Shown here: positions 43,447 to 51,581 of the stretch, in pieces
Position numbering within the stretch: the first letter of the stretch is position 1
Layout: the number at the start of each line of letters is the position of its first letter
Source of the DNA: Bradyrhizobium sp. CCGUVB4N
GTDB lineage: Bacteria; Pseudomonadota; Alphaproteobacteria; Rhizobiales; Xanthobacteraceae
Direction of reading: 5' to 3'
DNA length: 64,000 bases
NCBI RefSeq assembly: GCF_024199945.1
Contig: NZ_JANADP010000001.1
Coordinates: 5,642,001-5,706,000, forward strand
The notes under the pieces: model-generated
What the model saw: the letters and a program-made list of their open reading frames with translations, nothing else
Told to the model about the DNA's origin: nothing
Database searches by the model: none
Program-made: the position numbers and the translations under genes

Positions 43447-44666
43447 CGATGTTTCAGGGCTTTCAGATCGCTCTGCACGCCTTGCGGCTGAACCCGTTGC
43501 GCAGCTTCCTCACGATGCTCGGCATCGTGATCGGCGTCGCTTCGATCGTGACGGTCTTCGCGATTGGCGCGGGCGCGCAGTTGCGCCTCCAGGAGCAGAT
43601 CCGCTCGATCGGCGCCAACGTGCTGATGATCATACCCGGCGCGGTCTATCAGGGCGGCGTGCGCCTCAAGGACGGCACCAAGCTGACGATGACCGAGAGC
43701 GACGTGCAGGCCATCCTCGAGCAAATTCCGGAAATCCAGGCCGCAGCCGGCTCGATCGCCGGAACGGCGCAAGTCATCCACGAGAGCAAGAACTGGAACA
43801 CGACGATCAACGGCACGACGACCGGGCACTTCATGGTGCGCGACTGGCAACTTTCCTCCGGGCGCTACTTTTCCAGCGCCGAGGAAGCCGCCGCCGGCAA
43901 GGTCGTGATCCTCGGCAGCACCGTTGCGCGCGAGCTGTTCGCGCCGGGCGATGATCCCATCGGCGCGCAGATCAGGATCATGAAGGTCCCGCTCGAAGTG
44001 GTCGGCGTTCTCGACGCCAAGGGACCTACGCAGGATGACGTCGCCTTCGTCCCCCTCACCACGGCCAAGCTCCGCTTCCTCGGCAGTGCCAGCAACATCA
44101 ACCGGGATTCGGTCGCCTACATCATTGCCAAGGTGGCCGCCGACGGTCAGATGGCCGGCGCGCGATCCGAAATCGAAAGCCTGCTGCGGCAGCGGCATCG
44201 CGTCCCGGCCGGTCAGGAGGACGACTTCAAGGTCCAGGACCCAGCCGCCGCCATGGAAGCGCAGCAGGGAGCGATCCGCACCGTCGCGCTGCTGCTCGTC
44301 GCCATCGCCTCGGTCTCGCTGCTGGTCGGCGGCATCAGCATCATGAATGTCATGATCGTGTCGGTGACCGAGCGCACCCGCGAAATCGGCATCCGCCGCG
44401 CGCTCGGCGGGCGGATGCGGGACATCCGTCTCCAGTTCCTCTGCGAAGCGCTCGTGCTCTGCCTGCTCGGCGGCGCCATCGGCGTCCTCAGCGGCGTAAC
44501 GCTGTCGATGACGGTCGCGCGCATGGCCGGCTGGATCACGTCAATCGACGGCGATGCGATTGCCCTGGCCCTCGCCTTCTCAATCGCGACCGGCCTCATC
44601 TTTGGTTTCTATCCTGCACACAAGGCGTCCAAGCTCAGTCCAATCGAGGCGCTCAAGACGGAATGA
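43443..44666 (+). CDS. MacB-type ABC exporter permease
   Basis: 407 residues: N-terminal helix (RSFLTMLGIVIGVASIVTV), a large periplasmic MacB core domain (about 45-270), then three C-terminal helices with ERTREIGIRRALGGRMRDI. This is the FtsX/MacB fold. Start ATG overlaps the ATPase stop. Substrate unknown; antibiotics, lipoproteins, peptides or siderophores are exported by relatives. No TolC-like channel gene is present in the window. Confidence 0.9.
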   Translation: MTMFQGFQIALHALRLNPLRSFLTMLGIVIGVASIVTVFAIGAGAQLRLQEQIRSIGANVLMIIPGAVYQGGVRLKDGTKLTMTESDVQAILEQIPEIQAAAGSIAGTAQVIHESKNWNTTINGTTTGHFMVRDWQLSSGRYFSSAEEAAAGKVVILGSTVARELFAPGDDPIGAQIRIMKVPLEVVGVLDAKGPTQDDVAFVPLTTAKLRFLGSASNINRDSVAYIIAKVAADGQMAGARSEIESLLRQRHRVPAGQEDDFKVQDPAAAMEAQQGAIRTVALLLVAIASVSLLVGGISIMNVMIVSVTERTREIGIRRALGGRMRDIRLQFLCEALVLCLLGGAIGVLSGVTLSMTVARMAGWITSIDGDAIALALAFSIATGLIFGFYPAHKASKLSPIEALKTE

Positions 44667-44719
44667 GAACACGCTGGGTTTGCCGCGACATCAAACCAGA
44701 GGCCTGGGAGGAGCAAGTC

Positions 44720-45037
44720 ATGAGCCCGGATTCGACAGATTTGATTACGCCGACGCCGCGTGAGCGTGAGCTGATGATGCTCATTGCGCGCGGACTGCAA
44801 AACAAGAACATCGCCTACGAGCTCAAGATCTCGGAGAACACGGTGCGGGCGCATATCGGCAACATCATGCGCAAATACCGCCTCCATAACCGAACCCAGA
44901 TCGCGATCGTCTATGCCCTCAAGGCGGCCCCGCTTTCACCACGGCGCGATCCAGCCGGGAACGGAGCCAGCCCGACGAAGGTCAAGCCGGTCCAGACGCT
45001 CGCACAAGCTCCGCTGGCGCCGACCGTGCCGGAATGA
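44720..45037 (+). CDS. Solitary LuxR-type HTH protein
   Basis: 105 residues. Only the HTH part of LuxR/NarL proteins: TPRERELMMLIARGLQNKN and KISENTVRAHIGNIMRKYRL, with a Pro/Ala tail; no receiver domain. GGGAGGAG lies 6 bases before ATG 44720; an earlier ATG (44663) overlaps the permease stop but lacks a site. It probably regulates the exporter operon or the curlin genes nearby; inferred. Confidence 0.82.
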   Translation: MSPDSTDLITPTPRERELMMLIARGLQNKNIAYELKISENTVRAHIGNIMRKYRLHNRTQIAIVYALKAAPLSPRRDPAGNGASPTKVKPVQTLAQAPLAPTVPE

Positions 45038-45301
45038 CCGTCGCGGCCTCAATCCCTTGCGTGACCCGTCGGGCAAACCGAAGCCCGGGGTCAAGAGCAT
45101 GGCGACAAAATATTTCTCTTTATTCGAATTCGGAATTTTGTTAGAAGATAATCACTCCCGCCCAAGGAAGAGAGGGCTTATCGCGATCGTCACGACGCCG
45201 GCACCCGGTCTTCCCTGCGCCCTCTTTCAATGGAGGGTGAGGCGATGAAAGCAAAGCTCGGGCGAACAGCCGCGAGAACGCGAAGGTGTGTCTACTGGGG
45301 C

Positions 45302-45388
45302 GTAGGATGGGTAGAGCACTTGCGAAACCCATCATGTTTCCGCGCGGAGAAAGCGCTGATGGGTTTCGCTTCGCTCTACCCATCCTAC
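45302..45388. repeat. Long imperfect inverted repeat
   Basis: Arms of about 33 bases: GTAGGATGGGTAGAGC (45302-45317) pairs with 45373-45388, and GCGAAACCCATCA (45322-45334) with 45357-45369, with a short mismatch between. This is a stable hairpin if transcribed. I recall the GTAGGATGGGTAGAGC arm as widespread in Bradyrhizobium intergenic DNA. Confidence 0.8.
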
Positions 45389-45393
45389 ACCTC

Positions 45394-45479
45394 CGTCATT
45401 GAGAGGAGCTCTTGCGACGAAGCAATCCAGGATCTGTCCGCGGAAAGACTCTGATTGCTCCGCTGCGCTCGCAATGACG
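45394..45479. repeat. Second palindromic dispersed element
   Basis: CGTCATTG at 45394-45401 pairs with CAATGACG at 45472-45479, and inner GAAGCAATC with GATTGCTCC. Similar CGTCATTG...GAAGCAATCC elements recur in Bradyrhizobium intergenic regions (from memory). It abuts the repeat at 45302-45388. Confidence 0.7.
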
Positions 45480-45583
45480 ATGTTGCGACAGTTGTGCGCC
45501 CACACCACCCTTTCTTCACCCCGCAATGACAAATGCGTGGACGCCGGGCCACCTCCCCGTCACTTCTGCATGCCAATCCGCTT

Positions 45584-45601
45584 CTGTAACAAAACTGTCA
45601 T
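45584..45601 (+). promoter_or_regulatory. PHO box upstream of phosphatase-superfamily gene
   Basis: CTGTAAC-AAAA-CTGTCAT: two 7-base half-sites with a 4-base spacer (11-bp phasing), matching the PhoB consensus of CTGTCAT direct repeats, with a weaker third unit at 45606-45612. It lies 70 bases before the start of a secreted alkaline-phosphatase-superfamily gene and in its orientation. Confidence 0.75.
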
Positions 45602-45671
45602 ACAGCAAAACTAAACGATTGCCGGGGGCCGCGGTTCGGCGGCCAAGCCGCCTTACCGCTAGGAGATTACG

Positions 45672-47528
45672 ATGCGCCGTTCACTGGTGTTGCTGTCAGC
45701 CGGACTGACAGTGCTGTCCACCGGATTTGCCTCCGCCGAGAATAACACGCCCCGCAACCTGATCCTGTTCATCCCCGACGGGCTGCGCGCGCTGAAGATC
45801 ACCCCCGAAACCGCACCGGCAATGGCCGAGGTCCGCGACAAGGGCGTCAATTTCAAGAACTCGCATTCGCTGTTCCCGACCTTCACCATGGCCAATGGCT
45901 CGGCGATGTCGACCGGCCATTATCTCGGCGACACCGGCGTGTTCTCCAACACGATCTGGACCAACTACACCTCGGTCCCTGCCGGCGACACCGTGGTCCC
46001 CTTCATCGAGAACGACTCCGTGCTCGGCGACATCGACGAGCATTTCAAGGGCGATTATCTCAACGAAGAGACCGTGTTGAAGATGGCCCGCGACAAGGGC
46101 CTGAGCACGGCCGCGATCGGCAAGGTCGGCCCGACCTATCAGTGGGACCACACCGACAAGCCCGAGAAGCCGGGCAAGCACTCGATCGTCATCGACGACG
46201 CCACCGGCAGCAAGGCCGGCGTGGCGCTCTCGGACGAGATGAAGGACGCGCTGACCAAGGCCGGTCTCGCCCTCACCGCCCCCGGCCGCGGCGACAACGG
46301 CAAGGCGGGCGACGCCAAGACGCCCGGCACCACCACGGCCAACGTGGTGCAGCAGGCCTATTTCGCTGACGTCGCCACCAAGGTGGTGCTGCCGATGTTC
46401 AAGGCGCGCAACAAACCGTTCGTGCTGGTGTTCTGGTCGCGCGATCCCGACGGCACCCAGCATAACCAGGGCGACAGCCTCAACCAGATCCTGCCGGGCA
46501 TCAACGGCCCGAGCACGATGGCGAGCATCAAGAACGTCGACAACAACCTCGCCCAGATCCGCAAGGCACTGGACGAGCTTGGCCTCGCCGCCAACACCAA
46601 CATCATGATCCAGGCCGACCACGGCTTCTCGACCATCTCCAAGGAGAGCAAGACCAGCCCCTCGGCCAAGCTCAGCTATGACGACACGCCGAAGGACTTT
46701 TTGCCGATGGGCTTCCTCGCCCTCGATCTGGCCAAGGCGCTCGACCTGCCGCTGTTCGACCCCAACGACAAGAACGCGGCCGTCACCGGCAATGCCCATC
46801 CGAAGGCCGGCAACGGCGTGCTCGGCAAGGATCCGACCAAGCCCGACCTCGTCGTCGCCACCAATGGCGGCTCGGACCTGATCTACCTGCCGAACAAGGA
46901 CAAGAAGCTGGCGGCCAAGACCATCAAGGCGCTGATGGAGCAGGACTACATCTCCGGCCTGTTCGTCGACGACCAGCTCGGCCGCTTCCCCGGCACGCTG
47001 CCGCTGTCGAGCATCAATCTGCGCGGCAAGGCGGCGACACCGACGCCGGCGATCGTGGTCAACTTCCGCTCCTATGCCAGCGAGTGCGGCGAGGCGCCGA
47101 CCAACTGCTCGGTGCAGGTCGCCGACACCGTGCTGCGTCAGGGTCAGGGCATGCACGGCAGCTTCAGCCGTGGCGACACCTACAACTTCATGGCCGCGAT
47201 CGGTCCGGACTTCAAAGCCGGCTTCGTCGACGAGCTGCCGGTCAGCAATGCCGACGTCGGCATGACTGCCGCTCAACTCCTCGGCCTGCGCGGCTCGGAG
47301 AATGGCGGCCTGGTCGGCCGTGTGATGTCTGAAGCGCTGCCCAACGGCATCGTGCCGAAGGCATTCAAGGCCGTGGAGAAGTCGAAGAAGAAGTCCGAGA
47401 ATGGTCTCGAGACCGTGCTCAACGTCCAGCGCGTCGGTAGCCAGCGCTATTTCGACGCCGCCGGATTCCCCGGCCGCACGCTGGGCCTCGAGCCGGAAGC
47501 CGGCAAACAAAAAACGGCGGGGAAATAA
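45672..47528 (+). CDS. Secreted alkaline-phosphatase-superfamily phosphodiesterase
   Basis: 618 residues with a signal peptide (SLVLLSAGLTVLSTGFASA). The fold shows LILFIPDGLR (metal Asp36), the nucleophile region LFPTFTMANGSAMSTGH (Thr72 likely), SRDPDGTQHNQGD and QADHGFSTI (metal ligands). Resembles nucleotide pyrophosphatase/phosphodiesterases that release phosphate or nucleotides outside the cytoplasm. The PHO box upstream indicates induction by phosphate starvation. The stop codon lies in the loop of a terminator hairpin. Confidence 0.9.
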   Translation: MRRSLVLLSAGLTVLSTGFASAENNTPRNLILFIPDGLRALKITPETAPAMAEVRDKGVNFKNSHSLFPTFTMANGSAMSTGHYLGDTGVFSNTIWTNYTSVPAGDTVVPFIENDSVLGDIDEHFKGDYLNEETVLKMARDKGLSTAAIGKVGPTYQWDHTDKPEKPGKHSIVIDDATGSKAGVALSDEMKDALTKAGLALTAPGRGDNGKAGDAKTPGTTTANVVQQAYFADVATKVVLPMFKARNKPFVLVFWSRDPDGTQHNQGDSLNQILPGINGPSTMASIKNVDNNLAQIRKALDELGLAANTNIMIQADHGFSTISKESKTSPSAKLSYDDTPKDFLPMGFLALDLAKALDLPLFDPNDKNAAVTGNAHPKAGNGVLGKDPTKPDLVVATNGGSDLIYLPNKDKKLAAKTIKALMEQDYISGLFVDDQLGRFPGTLPLSSINLRGKAATPTPAIVVNFRSYASECGEAPTNCSVQVADTVLRQGQGMHGSFSRGDTYNFMAAIGPDFKAGFVDELPVSNADVGMTAAQLLGLRGSENGGLVGRVMSEALPNGIVPKAFKAVEKSKKKSENGLETVLNVQRVGSQRYFDAAGFPGRTLGLEPEAGKQKTAGK

Positions 47529-47536
47529 CCCCGCCG
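47515..47536 (+). terminator. Terminator hairpin with stop codon in loop
   Basis: CGGCGGGG-AAATAA-CCCCGCCG: 8-bp stem whose 6-base loop contains the TAA stop of the phosphatase gene. No long T tract follows, so it may act as a stability hairpin. Confidence 0.6.
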
Positions 47537-47542
47537 CTGTCT

Positions 47543-47566
47543 CTCGCGCCTCGAAAGGGGCGCGAG
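47543..47566. terminator. Hairpin between convergent genes
   Basis: CTCGCGCC-N8-GGCGCGAG, followed by AATATTT on the plus strand. Lies between the phosphatase-superfamily gene and the minus-strand hypothetical gene. Confidence 0.55.
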
Positions 47567-47596
47567 AATATTTCCGATGTTACGTGCCCGGATCTT

Positions 47597-48175
47597 TTAC
47601 ATTCCGATGTCGAACACGTTCGGCAATTGGCCCGCCAGAGGCAGCGCGGTGGCGCCCAGGAAGGTCGCCACCATCGCCATCAGACGACGGTTGTTGTGGC
47701 GCTTGCCGCGCATCTGGCCGGCGATCCACTCCAACATCTCGCTGTTGACCTTGGACGCATAAGACGGCGCCCAGCTCTCGATGTCCTGCGCCAGCGCGAC
47801 GTTGCGCGGCGGCACCTTCAGGCCGGAGGCGCTCGCGGCGTAATGGGCCACCGCCTTGGTCAGCAAATCGTCGAACCGGCCGCCGTCGGTGCGCTCGGTC
47901 GCAGCTTCGTTGATCTCGAACAGCGCTTCGGCTTCGGCGCGGCTGATCGGCTGGTCGTTGACGGCGGTCGCGGTCAGGATACGAGCACACCAGGCGGTGT
48001 CATCGGCATCGAGCGAGCGGGAAAAATGCACCCGCCCCTTGGTGGTCGGGCCTTCGCCCGTGATGACGCCATCGCGCACGACAGAGAGTGCATGGGCCGC
48101 GGTATCGCGGCAGGACGGTTCGAGGGACGGCGCTTCAACGGACTTTTGAGCGGACTTGGGCAGTGCGGCGGACAT
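47597..48175 (-). CDS. Conserved protein of unknown function with C-terminal hydrophobic stretch
   Basis: 192 residues. Central helices with RAEAEALFEINEAATER and DLLTKAVAHYAASASGL, then a C-terminal stretch RRLMAMVATFLGATALP that could be a membrane segment. I recall it as a conserved Bradyrhizobium hypothetical. ATG 48175 fits. Function unknown. Confidence 0.78.
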   Translation of the reverse strand: MSAALPKSAQKSVEAPSLEPSCRDTAAHALSVVRDGVITGEGPTTKGRVHFSRSLDADDTAWCARILTATAVNDQPISRAEAEALFEINEAATERTDGGRFDDLLTKAVAHYAASASGLKVPPRNVALAQDIESWAPSYASKVNSEMLEWIAGQMRGKRHNNRRLMAMVATFLGATALPLAGQLPNVFDIGM

Positions 48176-48567
48176 AGTTCACTTCCAGATTTCTTCTGAT
48201 CGACCAGCATTTTCATGCGGGCGTAAAGGGGTGGTTAATGATTCGATATGGGGATCGCGACTTTTCTCAATGGTTGCCGATTAGTCGCTACGAGGACCGT
48301 TTCGGTTCCGGAGAGCGTCGGGCGGGCGTGATGCGGGTCATAAAAGGCTTTATCGGGGCAATCCAGACCGTGAAGCCCCGGTGGAGATGTTTCGCCGCAG
48401 CTGCCGCCGTAACAAAAATGTGCTGACAAATCAGCCCTTCAGAGGAAGAATTCACATTTTACTTGAAGCAGTTCAGTTGCCGTTCACTTGGGCTCATCGA
48501 GCCCCTATACTTCCGGCGACGGCCAGGCAGGAATTTCCGTGTAAATTCAAAGCGATGAGGTAGAACC
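48176..48567. other. 392-bp divergent intergenic region before peroxiredoxin
   Basis: No gene supported. Near the peroxiredoxin gene it holds a hairpin (GGGCTCATCGAGCCC, 48489-48503) and a TATACT (48508-48513) that could be a -10 element. No clear OxyR site was recognised. Confidence 0.5.
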
Positions 48568-49227
48568 ATGACACTCCCGATCGGCACCACCGCCCCCGAC
48601 TTCGAAGCCGAGACCACCGAAGGGAAGATCAAGTTCCACGACTGGATCGGCAACAGCTGGGCTCTGCTGTTCTCGCACCCGAAGGATTTCACGCCGGTTT
48701 GCACGACCGAGCTCGGCGCTCTCGCCAAGCTGAAGCCGGAGTTCGACAAGCGCGGCGTCAAGCTGATGGGCCTCTCGGTCGATCCTGTCGACCGCCATTC
48801 GAAGTGGTCGGAGGACATCAAGGAGACGCAAGGCGCTGCGCCGAACTACCCGATGATCGGCGACACCGATTTCAACGTCTCGAAGCTCTACGGCATGCTG
48901 CCGGCTTCGACCTCGGGTGATCCTCTCACCCGCACGCCGGCCGACAACCAGACCGTCCGCAACGTCTTCATCATCGGGCCGGACAAGAAGATCAAGCTCG
49001 TGCTGGTCTATCCGATGACGACGGGTCGGAACTTCCAGGAGATCCTGCGCGTGATCGACTCGCTCCAGCTCACCGCCAAGCATCGCGTCGCGACGCCGGC
49101 CGACTGGTCGCAGGGCGAGGACGTGATCATCGCGGGTTCGGTTTCCAACGACGAGGCCAAGACGATCTATCCGCAGGGCTGGAAAGAGCCGAAGCCCTAC
49201 ATCCGCATCGTGCCGCAGCCCAAATGA
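48568..49227 (+). CDS. 1-Cys peroxiredoxin (Prx6 type)
   Basis: 219 residues. The peroxidatic Cys45 lies in DFTPVCTTELG and it is the only cysteine, so this is a 1-Cys enzyme. The C-terminal domain (VATPADWSQGEDVIIAGSVS) is typical of the Prx6/1-Cys branch. It reduces hydrogen peroxide and organic hydroperoxides. Start has GAGG 7 bases upstream. Confidence 0.93.
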   Translation: MTLPIGTTAPDFEAETTEGKIKFHDWIGNSWALLFSHPKDFTPVCTTELGALAKLKPEFDKRGVKLMGLSVDPVDRHSKWSEDIKETQGAAPNYPMIGDTDFNVSKLYGMLPASTSGDPLTRTPADNQTVRNVFIIGPDKKIKLVLVYPMTTGRNFQEILRVIDSLQLTAKHRVATPADWSQGEDVIIAGSVSNDEAKTIYPQGWKEPKPYIRIVPQPK

Positions 49228-49244
49228 CGACTTGAAGTAACGGC

Positions 49245-49640
49245 TTATCCGGTCACACGATCCGCCACCAACAGACCCGCGGTCGACGAGACCGCGGTCA
49301 CCACCGCGCCCCAGCCGATGTCGAGGAACGCGACCGGCCAGCTCCAATGCTTCAGGAGCGCAAGCGCAGTGAGATCGAACGTCGCGTAGCAAAACAGCCC
49401 GAACAGCGCGCCATAGAGCAGCGTCGATTGCCACGTCGCGCCAACCGAGCCGCTGACGAAGATCAAAACGCCGCCGACATAGAGCAGATAGAACAGGATC
49501 GCCGGAAAAGGCTTCAGCTCGCCCAGCATGTCGCCAACCTCAGCGGTGAAGAAGCCCTTGGCGACCAGTCCCAAGAACAGGAAATCCAGCCCGGTCAGGA
49601 TGACGAGGGTTGCGAGATAGAGCACGACAAGGCGGTTCAC
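49245..49640 (-). CDS. DUF2177 membrane protein
   Basis: 131 residues with four membrane helices (VVLYLATLVILTGLDFLFLG, TLLYGALFGLFCYATFDLTA and others), matching the DUF2177 family of unknown function. The start is GTG with GGGAG 9 bases upstream. It converges on the peroxiredoxin gene. Confidence 0.88.
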   Translation of the reverse strand: MNRLVVLYLATLVILTGLDFLFLGLVAKGFFTAEVGDMLGELKPFPAILFYLLYVGGVLIFVSGSVGATWQSTLLYGALFGLFCYATFDLTALALLKHWSWPVAFLDIGWGAVVTAVSSTAGLLVADRVTG

Positions 49641-49734
49641 TGGCGGTCTCCCTGCCCGCAGGCCTCGCGGGCAGTCACATCATGCCGTCAGTTACGTCAC
49701 GGCGGGCCGATGGTTTCAGCCCGCCAGTCCCCGA

Positions 49735-51465
49735 TCAAGCCGCCTGAACGCGATCGAGGAAGCTGTCGACCTCGGCCTTCAGATGCAGGCTCTCGCCTGA
49801 CAGCGCCTGGGCAGAGGCAAACATCCGGCTCGAGGTCTCGCCCGTCTCGCTGGCGCCCTCGGCCGCATGACGGACATTGACGGCAACATCGGCGGTGCCC
49901 GAGGCCGCGGCGCGAACGCTGGCGGCGATGTTGTGGGTGGCGCTGCGCTGCTGCTCGACCGCAGCCGAGATCGAGCTCGCGATGCCGCTGATACGCTCGA
50001 TGGTCTCGGTGATCGCCTTGATCGCGGTCACCGACTCCTCGGTCGCAAGCTGCATGCTCGCGATCTGGGTCGAGATCTCGTCGGTCGCCTTGGCGGTCTG
50101 GCCGGCGAGCGTCTTGACCTCCTGGGCCACCACGGCAAAACCGCGCCCCGCATCGCCCGCGCGCGCGGCCTCGATGGTGGCGTTCAGTGCCAGCAGATTG
50201 GTCTGCTCGGCGATCGAGGTGATCAGCTTGACGACGTCGCCGATGCGGGAGCCTGCTTCCGACAGCTGCGCGATGCGCTGGTCGGTGGCCTCGGCCTGCT
50301 GCACCGCCTCGGCGGAGATCGCGTTGGATTCCTGCACCCTTCGGGTGATCTCTGAGATCGATTGAGACAGTTCGTCGGAGGCGGACGCCGCCGAACGGAC
50401 GTGGTCGGAGGCCTCCTCGGACGCGCCGGCCGATTTCGCCGAGAGGTCGGCGGTGGACCGGGCCGTGTCGGTCAATTGCCGCGCCACGCGCTCGAATTCG
50501 CCCGAGGCGTGCAGCACCTTGTCGAGGATGCCGCCGACACTGCCGCGGAACTCGGCGACGAAGTTGCGCAGATCGGCCTTGCGCTGCTCGGCCGCCGCAG
50601 CCGCGGCTTCCGCCTGCTCGCTGCGCATGCGCGCCCGCTCCAGCGAATTGCTCTTGAACACCGCAACCGTGCGGGCGATCTCGCCGATCTCGTCGGCACG
50701 GTCGTCGCAATCGATCGCGACGTCGCTCTGGCCGTTGGCGAGCGCCGTCAACGAGCGCGTGACCGAGGTGAGCGGCCGGGTGACGCGGCGGACCACCAGC
50801 ATGGTCAGGACCAGAACCAGCAACGCGGCGATGCCGGCCGCCACCGCCATGCTCTCGATCGCCTGGGCCAGCATCGCCTCGAACTGCGCCATGGGGATGC
50901 CGACATAGAGAATGCCGACGATCTTGCCGCTTGCATCCGCGATCGGAAAATAAGCGGTCATGAAGGACTTGCCGAACAGCGTGGCCGGCCCCTTATAGGC
51001 TTCGCCACGCCGCAAGACGGCCTGCGCCGGATGGTCGGCGGCAAGCTGGGTGCCGACAGCGCGGTCGCCGTTCTCCTTCTTCACATTGGTCGAGCGGCGG
51101 ACGAACTGCCCGCTCGCATCGTCAAACACGAACAGGGTCGCGTTGCCGCCCACATAGGACACCGCACGATCGACGATGGCGTGATCTTTGAAGTCCGGCA
51201 TCTTGGCGATTTCGGCACGCGCCACCGCGCCATCCCGCATCGTGATCCTGGCATCGGGAACGATCTCGGCGAAGGCCAGGGCCAGCGTGCGCAGGCTGAC
51301 CTCGATGTCGCGCAGCGCGCGATCGTTGAAGGCGGAGGTGAGCGACCAATAGCCGGCGCCGACCACCAATGCGGTGTTCATCGCAATCAGCAGGACGGCA
51401 CACAGGACGGCCTTGGTACCCAGCTTGAATTGCGGCACGAACTTCGCCGTTAATGAGTTGGTCAT
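49735..51465 (-). CDS. Methyl-accepting chemotaxis protein
   Basis: 576 residues: helix near 18-40, periplasmic sensor domain of the single-Cache type (about 45-195, with FGKSFMTAYFPIADASGKIVG), second helix, HAMP, then the signalling hairpin tip EQTNLLALNATIEAARAGD. Start ATG 51465 is chosen; an upstream TTG is less likely. It lies next to DUF2177 on the same strand, 94 bp apart. Ligand unknown. Confidence 0.93.
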   Translation of the reverse strand: MTNSLTAKFVPQFKLGTKAVLCAVLLIAMNTALVVGAGYWSLTSAFNDRALRDIEVSLRTLALAFAEIVPDARITMRDGAVARAEIAKMPDFKDHAIVDRAVSYVGGNATLFVFDDASGQFVRRSTNVKKENGDRAVGTQLAADHPAQAVLRRGEAYKGPATLFGKSFMTAYFPIADASGKIVGILYVGIPMAQFEAMLAQAIESMAVAAGIAALLVLVLTMLVVRRVTRPLTSVTRSLTALANGQSDVAIDCDDRADEIGEIARTVAVFKSNSLERARMRSEQAEAAAAAAEQRKADLRNFVAEFRGSVGGILDKVLHASGEFERVARQLTDTARSTADLSAKSAGASEEASDHVRSAASASDELSQSISEITRRVQESNAISAEAVQQAEATDQRIAQLSEAGSRIGDVVKLITSIAEQTNLLALNATIEAARAGDAGRGFAVVAQEVKTLAGQTAKATDEISTQIASMQLATEESVTAIKAITETIERISGIASSISAAVEQQRSATHNIAASVRAAASGTADVAVNVRHAAEGASETGETSSRMFASAQALSGESLHLKAEVDSFLDRVQAA

Positions 51466-51581
51466 GAATGGAACTACCCCCGGAATTCCTGCATATTCAT
51501 GCAATCCGCTTACGACCCCATTAACGACGGTTCACAGCGCCCCGCGCGACACCCTTTCCAGATCGTAAACGAGGACATTCC

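Larger units (their letters stand above)
45038..45671. other. 634-bp intergenic region, repeats and PHO box
   Basis: No confident gene. It holds a probable dispersed element (about 45160-45300), the two palindromic repeats listed separately, and the PHO box at 45584-45601. The short open frames here fall inside the repeats. Confidence 0.7.

Noticed and set aside
45302..45479. Repeats considered as a CRISPR array
   Set aside because: Only single palindromic units of different sequence; no regular repeat-spacer pattern and no cas genes.
45696..47510. 604-codon minus-strand open frame
   Set aside because: Antisense to the phosphatase-superfamily gene, with no recognisable domain.
48238..48426. 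Short plus-strand frame before peroxiredoxin
   Set aside because: No ribosome site or recognisable sequence; an equal-length frame exists on the other strand.
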